Below, one piece after another: positions 20,789 to 34,000 of a DNA stretch of 64,000 nt (the stretch's first letter is position 1; the number at the start of each line of letters is the position of its first letter). A program made the position numbers and the translations under genes. The stretch is from Liquidambar formosana (lineage: Eukaryota; Streptophyta; Magnoliopsida; Saxifragales; Altingiaceae): assembly GCA_039720395.1 (NCBI GenBank), contig CM077833.1, forward strand, positions 17,111,133-17,175,132. Direction: 5' to 3'. Below the pieces are notes generated by a model. The model saw only the letters and a list, made by a program, of their open reading frames with translations, was not told the DNA's origin and searched no databases.

Positions 20789-22268
20789 TGATTTTTCACG
20801 CTCGTTTTAAAAGGTGGCCAAGTAAACCAGTTCACCCTCTGGTAAGTTCGTTTGCAATTGCAGCACAAGGAACAGTTGCATCAGAACCTGATCCATCTCG
20901 AAAAGCGTTCCTCCTGCAATGAAAGGGGAGGAGCTGCTTTAGGCTGTATGAGCTGCCTCTTTCAGGATTGATAATTGAACGTTAAAATATTACCAGTAGG
21001 CCCCCTGCCCACTTAGCCTTCGCCACGTCTAAATCTTCGACGTATCTAGCGGCACCGGATTCCCACCGCCGACCACGAAAGTTCTCTCATTTAAAGGGGT
21101 GTGGTGAGATTTCTGACACCGGTCATGTGAGTGGGGTTTTAGGGCTTTTAAAGAATGTAAATTTTAGGGTAAAGTTATACTTCCACGGTTCCACTCAATG
21201 TATTTAAAAATTAAACTTTGAGGAAAAAAAAATTTATTCACGCACCATCCAAAGCACTTATGGTTCCTCCCTGGAACTGTTGGTAGATCTGAGCCCTCCA
21301 AATGGTGGGCCACATCCATCTGAAAATGTAACATCTTTTAGATCCTGTATTGAGTGATAGCTCCAAATCCAACTCCCTAGATAAGATAGTTAAAATTTAA
21401 AATATTATCTTGGGTCCCTACTTCTATATTGGTCTATTTTTCATTATTCGGCTAGACTCTTTACTTGCCTTAACGTGTTGCGATCATATTTGATACTCTC
21501 TCCATATGATAAAAATAGATCAAGTTTGGTAAAACACAGTAATTTATAAAAAATTATTATTCATTCACTTGTTAGTTTTTAAACTATTACTTTCCAAAAG
21601 TACTTTTTTTTTTTTTTTTTGCTTGGTGTTAGGTTCTGTGTTAAAAATAATTATTGAAACAACTAAGAGTAATATAAGAAAGTTTAAAAATAATTATTTG
21701 ACTTTTCAAATTAGATAAAACAATTTTGGACAAAAAGGTTACAAAAATGGTATAACTTTGTGGGACACATCTAAAATTTTTAAGAATGAAAATGAGATAG
21801 CACACTCAATAATTTTGAATTTACTCATATTTTTTATCTCAAAATAAAATTTCATTTGATGTCTCACAAGTTTAATATGTTGCAAGATACTGACTTTTTA
21901 CAATAAATTGTGTTTTCAAGTAGTAATACATCATATGACAATTTATTAATTACAGATAAAAAATATGAGTCAAATAATAGCACAGTTTTTAATATGTTTC
22001 ACGTACCAACTTGCTATTATCTAAAAGTAATTACAATCATAACATGCAAAGTTAAGTAAAACATTCGGATTCCTTTCCCATCTCAAAGGTATCCCGCAAT
22101 TTTAATGGTCTAGAGCAAAATGATTAGTGAGCATGCTCATTGATGCTATTCTTGGTAGCAATCATCATGCACGAATTTTAACTTTCTATCTGTAACCATA
22201 AAAGAAGATTGTTTCCGAATAAAGAAATAAAAATAATACTCCTAAAGGCCAAAAAAGGAAAAAGTCCA

Positions 22269-22308
<40 letters not shown>

Positions 22309-22643
22309 CTCAACCACTTTGTGATAAGAAAATGAAAAAGCATTTATAACATATTTTTATATTCAACCACTTTGTTATGTATAATTGTATAGTCTCACTG
22401 CCAGATAGATAGCCTGTTCCCGATATCACTATTTTAATCCTTTTCCTTCACTTCTTCTCTTTACCCATATATTTCTCTCTTTCTTCCTCTGCAACTTCTG
22501 ATAAAACTCTAAGTCTACACCCTTCCCTTTGCCTTCCCCATCCCTCTGTCCACCAGTTTCTCAGTTATCATCAGCTTTTTTAAATACTTCTCTTTGTTTT
22601 CTCCTTTCTCCTATCCCTTTTTCTCCAAAGAGAGTGATAACCC
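20213..22643. other. AT-rich spacer and upstream region of the bHLH gene
   Basis: No gene found. It holds a (GA)n microsatellite (about 20754-20783), poly(A) runs (about 20438 and 22268-22306) and a pyrimidine-rich leader (22430-22640). The latter is a typical plant 5'UTR for the gene at 22644; a weak TTTAAATACTT at about 22578 is too close to the ATG to be a convincing TATA box. Confidence 0.55.
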
Positions 22644-23504
22644 ATGGATATTGACCACTTAAAGTACGCGACAGGAGATCAGATGGAGATGATGATGATG
22701 CAGATGGACAAGCTCAGCGAACTTGCGGGTAGCTTTAATGATATCAGTGAATTTCCATCGACGGGATTTTCAGGAGGGGGTAGTAGTAGCAGCACCAATA
22801 TTGGTGCTACTATGCCACAAATCTTTGATAACCCACATGTTGCTTCACCCACATTCATGAACCTGCAATCCACTATATCATTTTCCAATACCAACCCAGT
22901 TCAGGAACCACATGCACAATCTTTCCTATCCAATTCAAACACAGAGAGGGAATTATCGGGTGCAAACGTCTTTTCTACACCATCACAGAAGCGGAATTCA
23001 ATGGCGGCGATGAGGGAGATGATATTTCGAATAGCGGCGATGCAGCCAATTCACATAGACCCAGAATCGGTGAAGCCGCCGAAGCGGAGGAACGTGAAGA
23101 TATCAAAGGACCTACAAAGCGTGGCGGCTCGCCATCGGAGAGAAAGGATAAGCGAGAGAATTAGGATACTTCAGAGACTCGTCCCTGGTGGAACCAAAAT
23201 GGACACGGCCTCTATGTTGGATGAAGCAATACACTATGTGAAATTCTTGAAGACCCAGGTGCAATCGCTTGAACGAACCGCGGCTAATAGGCCGACTACC
23301 GGCATAGGTTCCCAGTGGCAATGTCTAATGGGAATTACATTTGTAATTTTAATTACTTATGGTTGTGTATGTGTGGAATGCGACGCATGGGATGATACCA
23401 CTTCCATGGATAACAGGAAATTTTTATGTATGGATTTTTATAATAGGTTTTCACGATGGTATGTCTTATCTACGGATGGGTCATGCCGAAAATTTTTAAA
23501 ATGA
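22644..23504 (+). CDS. HEC-like: HECATE-like bHLH transcription factor, C-terminus frameshifted
   Basis: 286 residues in one exon, as usual for HECATE genes, which act in carpel, stigma and meristem development. The N-terminus has a Met-rich patch ([13 protein letters not shown]) and an Asn/Ser-rich linker. Residues about 120-150 carry the HEC signature [19 protein letters not shown]. The bHLH domain is at about 154-213: its basic region [16 protein letters not shown] lacks the classic H and E of E-box binders, as in HEC/IND proteins, followed by helix-loop-helix to LKTQVQSLE. After ANRPTTGIG the family continues FPVAMS..NY; here that reading lies in another frame, which implies loss of one base near 23308. 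The annotated frame then adds an unrelated hydrophobic, Cys-rich tail of about 70 residues. The DNA-binding and dimerisation part is intact; the C-terminus is probably aberrant or the base call wrong. Confidence 0.9.
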   Translation: MDIDHLKYATGDQMEMMMMQMDKLSELAGSFNDISEFPSTGFSGGGSSSSTNIGATMPQIFDNPHVASPTFMNLQSTISFSNTNPVQEPHAQSFLSNSNTERELSGANVFSTPSQKRNSMAAMREMIFRIAAMQPIHIDPESVKPPKRRNVKISKDLQSVAARHRRERISERIRILQRLVPGGTKMDTASMLDEAIHYVKFLKTQVQSLERTAANRPTTGIGSQWQCLMGITFVILITYGCVCVECDAWDDTTSMDNRKFLCMDFYNRFSRWYVLSTDGSCRKFLK

Positions 23505-23727
23505 TTGAGAATTTTAACATGTGTCATCCACGTTTTATCAAAAGATTTATTAAAGAAAAAGCTTGTTTTATTATTATTGATCATGGCTTAATCAATTTGG
23601 GTCGTGACATATACTATAATTATATATTAAGAGTTTTTTTTTTTGGCTGATCTTATCCTTTGCTGATGTATCTTTTTAATAAACCTTCCCTCCAAAATCC
23701 ATTCCTCTCCTCATCTTTGAGCTACAA

Positions 23728-24180
23728 ATGATGTCAGCTACTTCTTCTACTTTTTCTTCCCTCCCATCTGTACAACCTTCCCACTTCCTCTACTTTTCCC
23801 TATCCTTTCCTTTATGTTTGTTGTTTTTTTTTTTTTTCCTTTCTTTTCTCCCCCCACCCCGCCCCCTCCACACACAACGTCAGCACCTCCTCCTCTTTTT
23901 TTTTTTCAGTTTTTCCTCCAAACACAGTGTTAGCACCTCCTTTATTTATTTATTTTTCCTTTTGGCTCTCTTCCCCTTCCCCTTCCCCTTCCCCTTCCCC
24001 GTACACCTTCCTTCTCCATTTTTTTCCATACACCTTCCTTCTCCCTATACCTTTCCCTTATCCCTTCTTTTATTCTTTCCTTCCCCTTCCCCGTACACCT
24101 TCCCTATCCCTCTTCCTTCCCTTTCTCTGTTCTCCTCTTTCTCTCTCCTTATTCTCCCCTTTCTCTTTTTCTTTCTTATG
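23728..24180. repeat. Pyrimidine-rich low-complexity tract
   Basis: About 450 bases almost wholly of C and T on this strand, with CCTTCCCC and CGTACACCTTCC repeats. The long Ser/Phe/Pro/Leu ORFs it yields are artefacts of composition. Confidence 0.85.
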
Positions 24181-24446
24181 AACTAATTTTTTAAAAGAAA
24201 TGAAATCTATAGGACATGAATAATATTAAAAAATAAATTATTTAGTTATGGGTTTTCTATTGCTAGATAAGCAATGAGTAATCATAGAATCTTGTAAAGT
24301 CATTTTTGTATTAGTTATCAAAATAAGTTCATAGCACTTTTACCAGGATATGTAAAAGGAGAATCTTGAGTATTTGGTTTGTTATAGATAAGCAATTGTT
24401 TTATTTGATGGATTTTCAAGCGTATTTGACAATATCAATCAAGAAT

Positions 24447-24447
<1 letters not shown>

Positions 24448-24486
<39 letters not shown>
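24448..24486. repeat. (TA)n microsatellite
   Basis: About 18 TA dinucleotides followed by a T run. Confidence 0.95.
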
Positions 24487-24495
<9 letters not shown>

Positions 24496-24562
24496 TTTTT
24501 CCAGTAGTTTCTTGATTTGATTTATACTTTTTTAGATTTTGTCTTCAATTAATCAGGTTGTC

Positions 24563-24741
24563 CTTTTTTTTTTTTTTTCTTTTTGTTGGGCGAGCTATAA
24601 AGAAGTTGGGCATAGGTAATAACCCCTAACTGTCCAAGGCAAATGGGAAGATGGACACACATTGCTTTATAAGTAGGGATGCAAAGAATTGAACCATACA
24701 TAAAAACATGTTGGCCTAAGCTTTGGATCATTAAGCTATTT
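24563..24741 (-). mobile_element. tRNA-derived SINE
   Basis: On the minus strand it begins with an A-box-like TAGCTTAATGATCCAAAGC, then a B-box GGTTCAATTC, a unique body, and ends in an A-rich tail (the T-run at 24564-24580). GTTGTC flanks it on both sides (24557-24562 and 24742-24747), a short TSD. Length and order fit plant SINEs. Confidence 0.65.
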
Positions 24742-24747
24742 GTTGTC

Positions 24748-25435
24748 TTCATATTCATTTGTGATTCCTGCGCATTGCACGGATTTATACTAGTATTTTA
24801 TATTTAAAACTTGTTGCCGGCATCCCAAAAAGATTTTTTTTGGGCATATTATTGTAGGCTGCATAGGGCATCATTTAATATCTAATTATACTTAGGTAGG
24901 TGAGAAAAAAGTATATGATGACCATATATAAAGAAAAAAATTTTTTCCCCCACCATCATTGATTGAGAAGATGCAGTTAATCAGCTTATGTTTTCAAGAT
25001 TGGCCAGATTTTTAGTGTAAACGAGTCAATCTGTCAAGGAAGAGAAGGTAAAATTAATAAAATTAATAATTTTTCCCTTTCAATTGGTCGATTAATGAGA
25101 AGGGGGAATTTGTTGTTGGACAAACGATCAACATCGGTGTGGAACAATTTCTCGTGACTTTTAAATACACAAGTAACGCAATATGAGTATTGTCGTACAT
25201 TTCTTAATCCATATTGGTGTGGAAATAAGTATTATCGTTTATTTCGCATGAGAAGAATTTTAAAAATTAATAGTCAACAATATTTATTCCTTTACAATAA
25301 ATATCTTACCACCTAATTTTCTTTTATATATTTTTAAAATGAGTTTAATTTGTTGTTCGGTCAACAGAGCATTAAATCCTCTTACGAACTTTTTTTAAAA
25401 TATATAAAAAATAAAATATTGGAGAGCAATTACCC
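24748..25435. other. AT-rich spacer, nothing recognised
   Basis: No ORF of substance and no element ends. Confidence 0.5.
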
Positions 25436-25623
25436 GGGTGACAATTTTTAAAGGAGGGGCTTATTTTCACACTTTTTTTTTTGCTAAGTTCATACCTCTC
25501 AATGAGTAAAAATGACAACAACCGAAAAAAAAAAAAAAAAGGGTCATAAGAGGTGCAAATTTAACAAAGAAGGTGTGAAAATAAGCCTACCTTTTTTTAA
25601 ATTGCTAGTATTATTGTCACCCC
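25436..25623. mobile_element. Foldback MITE (about 190 bp)
   Basis: GGGTGACAAT at the left and ATTGTCACCC at the right; the arms also share GGCTTATTTTCACAC and a following CACCTC/CATACCTC segment in inverted order, giving arms of about 80 bp. No clear TSD, so the superfamily is open. Confidence 0.65.
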
Positions 25624-25821
25624 ATAAATATTTTTCTGCACCCCACCATCTAATAAAATGGATAATTTCATTTTTGTCCTTGTGTAAATTGACAATTAAA
25701 GACATTACCGACTAAAAAATTTAAAACACATCTCCACTCCACCCCAACGTCCCACCAAACATATCCATTTATCTCTTTCTCTCTCATAAATCATACTCTC
25801 TCACAAACCCATAAAGTAAAG

Positions 25822-25970
25822 GATATCTTAGTGGCATTTGCCTCACTTATTAGTGAGTGATCGTAGATTCAAGTTTATGGAGAAATATTGATATCCATTT
25901 ATTGATGTTAAAGGAAGTAAGAGGTAGAGATAGGTCCTATCGGTTGCATGTCAAAAAACAAAAAACAAAG
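25822..25970 (+). mobile_element. tRNA-derived SINE-like element
   Basis: Contains ATCTTAGTGGCATTTGCCTC (A-box-like) and GTAGATTCAAGTT (B-box-like), then a body shared with 6312-6475, and an A-rich tail. TSD not identified. Confidence 0.5.
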
Positions 25971-26182
25971 ACCCCAGCTCACTGTTGATGCATGTTTCTT
26001 GCATTTTTTTAATAATGGATAAAAAGGAAAAATTGTTATTTGGGACCGAAAAGGATCTTGATAGATGACATTGTAAACTAACCACATTGCTATAACCTCG
26101 CAGATAGAGGGGAAAAACATAATTTTTGTCATATGTTCTTCTTTGCAAAGAGGCAGAGGCCAAAGGAAAAAACATAATAATA

Positions 26183-26457
26183 CTCCCTCCATCCCACGAA
26201 GATAGGCTATTTTTGTTATTTTTTTTATTTGAAAATGTTTGTTCCACTTTGAAAAGTCAAATCATAAATTTTTTGAAATTTTCTACACTATCTTTTGTTA
26301 TTTCAATATTTACCTTCTACACAAAACCTAATACCAAGTAAGTGGTATTTTTTAAATTAAAAAAAATGAACTTTAATAAATGACAAGTTAATGTGACTTT
26401 TTTTTAATCTTCGTGCTTCGTCAAACGTTATGACCTATTTTTATGAGATGGGGGAAA
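26183..26457. mobile_element. Stowaway-type MITE (275 bp)
   Basis: Left end CTCCCTCCATCCCACGAAGATAGG with TA before it (26181-26182). The right end is the imperfect inverse (CCTATTTTTATGAGATGGGGG) with TA after it (26458-26459). CTCCCTCC.TCCC and a TA target are diagnostic of Stowaway (Tc1/mariner-derived) MITEs. It lies just downstream of the WAT1-related gene. Confidence 0.88.
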
Positions 26458-26869
26458 TAATAAAATAAAAAAAAACGAAAGTGGGAGTAAAATGGGGTAC
26501 TATTGCTAACACAAAAAGGAGCCTCTATGTAACCCGTCTCTGCAATACTAATGGCCCAGACCATAGCGGGTAGCATGGGATAACAAAAACTGCAGCCCAA
26601 GTGATTAAAATGGAAAAGCTGTCAAACATCAATCATTTACTGATCCAAGTGGTCCAAACCAATATATTTAGCATTTTCGTAGAAAATTTTGAAGAATGCA
26701 ACCAACATGACGAGTATACAGACATGTGACACCAATTCCGTATATATGTGAGTTGATGTCGATTTATTCCCTTGTGTGTCTATGTCACTAAAGCATTTTT
26801 CCAAATTGTAAACTACATGCACATAGGGGATGCAACTTCTTTATGAAAGCCATCATCCCATCCCATTAG

Positions 26870-28007
26870 TCAACGATGCGTACTAATGCACTCCAACGCG
26901 GTTTCTTCTTTGCTTTCTTGTCTTTGTTCCGTTGTTTCATGTTTTCGTTCTTTCTTTTTCCCCCACAAAACGCCGTAGAGGCCCACTGTTAGCAATATAG
27001 CCCCACCAACACTGCAACAAATATTTGAAAAACATCATGACCTAATTATTTTGTCCATGGCCACATATATACTATTGACATGATCGTATTATATATGACC
27101 CAGTGTTTAGTAAGATAAATTAAATTAAGAAGCTGGACGATCATGATCTTGTAACCAAGGATGAAATTAACCAGGAATTTAGTTAGGGTAGGCAAACTTT
27201 GATTGGTTGTTAAGGCTTTATCCTAATTCAACCGAAAATTCTTTTGTTATTATTATTTATTTTTAGCTTGTTATTTTAAGGTAGAAAAAGTTACAAATAC
27301 TTATAATCCATTGCTATCTGATAAACCATATTTAAGATCAAGGGGATTGCCAGATTGGGATTTTTTATAGGGAGGGGAAAAAAAAAAGAGAGATTAAGCA
27401 AAATTCAGATGATAAATCTAGAATTTTTATTTTTTTTGAATTGAAGACATAATTTTCTTTAAAAAAATAAAAGCAAAAATGTTGAAGCCTTGAGGGTTGG
27501 CGGATGTCCTCCCTATCCCTCATTAGGCTTCGCACATGCTTGTAACCATGCAACGAATCATGGGCTTAAAATGTGCTTGGAGAAAGAATTTTTTTTTAAA
27601 ATGATGTGGAACCTTGATCCCATTCCGTTGACCTGTTTGTAGGACCGGGATAAACCGTGCATAACTCTAACCTCTCGCAAGTCACAAATATCAATTAAAA
27701 TCAATCAAGATTCGAGATCTCGAGGTATTACACCTTAGAGACTTACCAACAGTGCTACTCGTGCGAGTCATAAAGAAATTTTAGTTACAGACAAGTAGGG
27801 GTTGTCGTAGCAAAGAGAAAGAGAGAGAGAGTAGTAGGGTTTAGAGGGTATGGACCTTCCCCAGTAAAGGGTCTCCTTCCACATGAATGTTGAGAATATG
27901 GCTGTTATGACAAGACACAATGGACTGAACATGGCTGTGAAAACGGGGCCTCTCTTCTCTATTACCCAAACTTGCAGCCAGTAAGTAATCCCGGTGACAA
28001 CTACACC
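26870..28007 (-). CDS. WAT1-related gene, exons 6-7
   Basis: Exon 6 (28007-27856) follows a CAG acceptor and ends in a GT donor after TGGGGAAG. Exon 7 (27011-26870) follows TTGTTGCAG and ends at TGA. Together they supply the last 97 residues with the final EamA helices and a Glu/Lys-rich cytosolic tail. Confidence 0.92.
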
Positions 28008-31000
28008 CTGCGTGCCAATTTCTCTAAATTGTCAGTTAAAAAGAGTAAAACTCTACATGCGCGTGCGTGTCAAAAATACAGGCACGCATGATATGTGCAG
28101 GTGCATGAATTCGCATATATATATATATATATATATATAGTCTTTGTATTATCAGATGCATTTGATATTAGTTAATTATAGTTAATTCAAGCCATAAACG
28201 AAATAAGTTTGTACTATATGTTTATGCATGTAAGTACCTTTTTGGGGCTGTGTGAATTATCATTTTTTGGGGGTGATATCAAGAGATTCTAGATGTTTTG
28301 TACCCGACTCATCTTTAATGGGTACATGTAATCCTCTATCCCACATGCGTCGAACAATTATAAGACAAGGTTCACGAGAATGACCCTAAGAGAAAGTGGT
28401 GAGAGTTGAATTTAAAACCTCTTATTTAGCAAAAAACTCCAAAACCTCTTGTAGGCATATGAGATTTCAGGACACGTGTCGAAAGTGGAAATGTTATCCA
28501 TAGGCAAGGAATGGGGTCCCATAGGGACACGTTTGAGTCATAAGATGTTTGGCACGTGACTAACATGATGTTTCATATGCGAGGATTAAGAGTCATGAGA
28601 GCAAGGCGCACACTCGAGGAAGGAGGGAATGTTCCAAGGGGTATAAAAGACAAAGAGAGTGCCGAGGGTGAAAAAGCCGAGGGTCGAAGATTGGGAGGGT
28701 CGAGGATCATAGGAAGGGAGGAGTCGAGGTCGACTCAAAAGGTCACTTCTTCTATGATACCTCGGCCTCGTATGAGACAAATTAGTAGGCATTTAATGAC
28801 TGACATAAGTTAGTAGAAGAGTTGGTAGAACACACTGACTATATCAGAGGCCACCTTACCTAAGGACCCTCGAGGTCCTAAGCCCAAGTACAAATGACGT
28901 GACAAGGGACGGGCTTGCTGATCCTGAGAAGATCTACAAGCCCAATAACCCTACTTGCTCCGGCAGAGCATTAAATGTCCCTGTAAGGTCATTCGAAGGG
29001 ATCCCCTGAGTTGTCACGTCATCCCTGTTCATTGAGTAGTCACATCTCGGGCTCACTATATAAAGAGAACCTAAGCACTTGAAGAAAGAGATTAGCAAAA
29101 ATAGAGAGAAAAGAGGAGATAAGAGGAGAATGAAATAAGATAGAAAAAGATAAAGAAAAGAAGAAAGATTAACATGAGAAGAGATAACCAGAGAAGATAC
29201 TCTTCTGGTTTAGGAGGAAGTCTCCCATGGATAATGCCTTACTCGCGAATAGCTCATTTCTCATGTGTTTCCCTTGCAGATTCCCTCACGTGCCGACCTC
29301 TCTCTGTACTTTCTTTGTTTGTTATATTGAATCCAGAATCTCCCCTTCTACATTTTGGCGACTTTGCTGTGGAGGTAGCACGCGATGGTAACCACCAGAC
29401 GAAACAACGAGCCTACTAATTTGGAGGGCGAAGAGATCAACGAGTCATGCCCAAGAGAAGACCCTGTAGATCCAATGACTAGCCAAGTTCAACCAATGAA
29501 CCAGCCATATGGCATGCCGGCTCATTTTGGGTTGGGTAGCTCTGTCCTACCACAAGCCATTGGCGCACCCACACTGCCTAATGGGGTTACTTCGCCACCT
29601 GTGGTTCCCACAGACTTTACAGCGGCATTTGGTCCCTTGCTGGCTTCCTTCCAGGACACTCAGAATCATATCCTTACGGCACTGCGAACTATCCAGGAAG
29701 GCTCTTCAGGCAGAGGATCCTTCCCACACAATCCTCAACCGAGGAACAATCCGCAGGATGAGCAGAACGTCCCACCAGAGCCATTGCACGGGGGGCGTGG
29801 AACAGTGGAGCCCCATATTCCCCGTCAACAGCTCGAGATACCCGATGGAACAGCTTCTAACGCTGGCGGACCATTGGTGAATGAGGCCCCTGTGAGAAAA
29901 GCGGTGACCTCACCACTAGCGCAGTACATTACTGTGTCAGAAATGGAGGGGATTCTCGCACGAGAGAGGGCCTGTAGTGCTGTCCCCATCATGCCTGATC
30001 TGGACCTTTTACCACCTTACTCGATAGAGTTGGCAGGTCAGCCTTACCCTGTTGGATACGTGGCACCACTAAAGTTCCCTTTGTTTAATGGCCGAAAGGG
30101 AAATGCGAAGGAACATGTGGTGCGCTTCCTTGACTTCCTAGGGGCATTTCGATGCAATAAGGGATTGCGGCTGCGAGAATTCTCAAAATCACTCACAGAT
30201 TTAGCTTATACCTGGTATACAAGCCTCGAGGCCGGCTCCATGACAACGTGGTCACAGATGTCTTGAACCTTCACAGATAAATTCTTCTGCATGGAAGAGT
30301 GGGTCAGCATCATTTATTAAGTCAAATTCGGTAAAAGGCGGGCGAAGATTTGGTTGGATATGTTCGCAGATTCAGAGAGAAGGCGATGGAGTATTTGGAG
30401 CCCATCTCCGAGTCCAAGCTGGTAGACTTGTGCGTGTTGGGCATGCTGCAGACTTTCAAGCCATATATAGTTATCCACACGTTCAACAACTTCTCACGAC
30501 TCATTGATGCTGCTAGACGCATTAGCGATAGCATTTCGCAACCCCGGAACCCTACCAGCACCAAAACGCCATGGAAATGGGAGAGGAGAAATCCGCCCAC
30601 GGTTGCCGCAGTTGAAAATTCAAAGAGAGCTCGAGGGGGTGCTTCAGAAAAGAAACCCAAGATCAATAGCGCCCCACCTTATCCCTGTAGCATGAAGAGG
30701 TGCTCATCATCCTTAATAAATGGGTACAAGATGGAGCAATAAATCTCCCCGAGGTTGAACGAGAGCCATCCTCGGCTGACAAAAAACACGAACGATACTG
30801 TGCCTACCATCGGCGTGTTAAGCGCCCTACGAGTGATTGCTGGTCCTTGAGGAGAATCTTCTCCAGAAAAGTCAAAGCTAATGAGCTCGAGTTCACGACC
30901 TCCCCTGATGATGTCAGCACCACGCCTTACTCGGAGCACGGTAAGAGGAAGGAACACACGTATACCGCGGTACACCGCAGCGAGATGGAGCTCGACACTA

Positions 31001-34000
31001 AAGAAAAGACAGAAGTGGATATGTCTGGATATGAAACGTTGGCAACTAAATTACAGGATCACCAAAAGTTCCAATACTTTTATGACCAGATGGGTTTTAA
31101 CGAAAAAACGCGATTTGAAGCTACTAAGGCCATGATCAGGATTGCTCATGAACAGAATGAGGAAAGCTCTGCAGTAAGGGGATCTAATCACCGCGCCGCG
31201 AAGACCCAAGAATCTAGAATTACCTTCAGTGATGCGGACCTCGACCCTCAGTGCACCATGCACAATCGATTCCTCTACCTTACGGCGCTTATTAATGGAA
31301 ATGAAGTCAGATGGGCTCTTGTAGATGGAGGGTCATCTATTAATGTCATGCCACTACTATTGAGGTGGTTGGGATCTCAAAAGACAGAATAGTGGAGCAG
31401 GTAATAGAGATCGCGGGATTTCCCGCAGAAGACCAAGCTACCCTCGGTCACATAATGGTGGACCTCGAGGTGGGGCAGATCAAGAGACCCACGAGGTTCC
31501 ACGTTATTAACACAAGACCTTCATATCACATCCTCCTCGGCCGACCCTGGATTCACAAGGCAAAGGCAGTCCCCTCCTACTTGCACCAATGTTTAAAAGC
31601 AGTGGTAAATGGGAAATGTGTGACTATACCAGCTTCGATAATGCCATTCGAAAGAAGAGATGCGCATATAGTGGAAGCCTTATTTTTTGAAGAGACAGCA
31701 CCAGATGGAGAGGCAACCCTCGCAGTCCCGAGGTCAGTCCACCTGCCGAATTGGGAGGAGGCACGGAAGGGAAACTTCCTCCCCCCTAGGAAGAGAGCCC
31801 GTTCAAGGGCTATAATGGAAACGTCAGGCCCCGAGGTGGAAAGCAAACAATGCATGCGAATAGATCTCCCAGATGGAAGAAGTGTATATTGCTTATGACG
31901 GTGTATAGGGGAGAGCTCTGCCATGAAAAAAAGATCTCTCTCCCACGTATACAATGCTGAAGCTCCTTTAGAACCTGTGGAAGCTCCAGAATGCCTACAA
32001 GATTGACCCCGTCCCCAGGAAGAAGAACTGGAAGAGGTGAATCTAGCAGAGGAAGGGGGAGAACCTCGACCTATATACATCAGCAGAAAAAGAGGAGACC
32101 ATCCAGCTCATTAAGCAGTATAAGGAAGTGTTTGCATGGACTTACGAAGAAATGCCAGGCCTTGCAGCCAGTGTAATCACCCACCACTTACATACCTCCC
32201 TAATGGCCTTTCCCGTAAAACAACATCCTCGCTCGTTTAGACCATAGCTTGAAATCCAAATCAAGCAAGAGGTAGAAAACCTTTTAAGAGCCAAGTTTAT
32301 TAAGCCCATCCAACACCCGAATTGGCTGGCCAACATTGTTCCAGTAAAAAAGAAGAATGGGCAGATATGATGCTGCATCGACTACCGAGATCTGAACAAA
32401 GCATGCCCCAAAGATGAATTTCCATTGCCCAACATTGATACCCTCGTGGATGCAACCGCGGGGCACCAGATGTTCTCATTTATGGATGGATTAGTGGATA
32501 TAACCAAATTCGCATGGTGTCAGAAGGATGCGGAAAAGATGGCCTTCCGAACCCCAATGGGCAACTTCCATTACGAAGTAATGCCCTTCAGATTAAAAAA
32601 TGCAGGGGCAACCTATCAGCGCGCCATGACCGCAATATTCCATGACATGATGCACGATACTGTCGAAGACTACGTAGATGACCTTGTGGTTAAATCCAAA
32701 ACACGGGAAGCTCATCCTAAGGATTTAAAACAAGTCTTTGAAAGGTGTCTGAAATATAACTTAAAGATGAACCCGTTTAAATGCGCCTTTGGAGTCACCG
32801 CCGGGAAATTCCTCGGGTTCCTTGTTCACCGCCAAGGGATTGATGTAGACCCCAGCAAGGCCAGAGCAATAGGGGAAATGCCTCGCCCTTCCTCGGTGAA
32901 GCAGTTAAAAAGCTTTCTTGGGCGAGTATCTTATGTAAGAAGATTCATTCCGACGCTGGCCGAGACCATGGCCCCTTTCACAACCCTATTAAAGAAGAAT
33001 GCACGCTTTAACTGGAAGCCAGAGCATAAGGTAGCATTTGAACAAATAAAATTTGCCCTTTCCTCAACCTCGACCATGATAGCACCTCGGTCAGGGGCAG
33101 CCCTTGGTCATGTACGTAACTTCGACTAGCAGGTCTGTTGGGGCACTCCTGGCACAAGAAGTCGACGGCAGGGAGAGGCCAGTCTATTACATCAGCAGGA
33201 TCGTACGAGGGCCAGAAGTGCGATATACGAACCTCGAACGACATTGCCTCACCTTAGTATTCACCGCCAAGAAGTTTCCGGCATTACTTGCTTTCACATC
33301 GTGTCGAGCTAGTGGCAAAATGCGATCCCATACGTTTTCACCTTTCGCGTCCCGCCCTATCAGGAAGGACAGCCATATGGCTTTTGTCTCTTGTTGAATT
33401 CGACATTACCTTGCATCAACCCACGAACCATCAAGAGTCAGACTTTGGCTGATTTGTTAGCACACTTTCCAAGTGGTGAATATGAACCCCACTTAGAAGA
33501 TCTCCCGGGCACGATGGCAGAAGAATCATGGATGGCAGGGAATGAAAGAGAATGGAGAATGAGTTTTCGATGGGTCGGCCGCTGCGGGGCAGACAAGAGC
33601 TGGTATTGTCCTAACCTCGCCCGACGAGGTAATAACCTCGCTATCTTACAAATTAATGTTTCCCTGCTCCAGCAACGAGGCAGAATATAAAAGCTCTGGC
33701 CTTAGGATTATTAGCTGCACTTAGCATCGGGGTGGAGACCCTATGCATCTAAGGAGACTCAAACCTGGTGGTTAGGCAAATCAACGGGGATTTTGCTGTA
33801 AGAAAGACGCCCTGGCACCATATCGCAGCAAAATTCAAAGCATGATGAGGAGATTCAAACATATCAGGATTGAGCATGAGCCGCGGTCCTCTAATCGACA
33901 TGCGGATGCACTTGCAACACTGGTGTCAAAGGTAGCAATAACTTCACAAAGCCTCAACTTAAAAATTGACAAGCAAGATGCCCCCATCCCGACAACAGCT

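Noticed and set aside
21480..21995. Possible degraded Stowaway starting at TACTCTCTCCATATG
   Set aside because: No matching inverted end or TA-bounded right side could be found.
23728..24186. 152-residue Ser/Phe/Leu/Pro ORF
   Set aside because: Pure pyrimidine-tract composition; overlapping frames give equally long low-complexity peptides.
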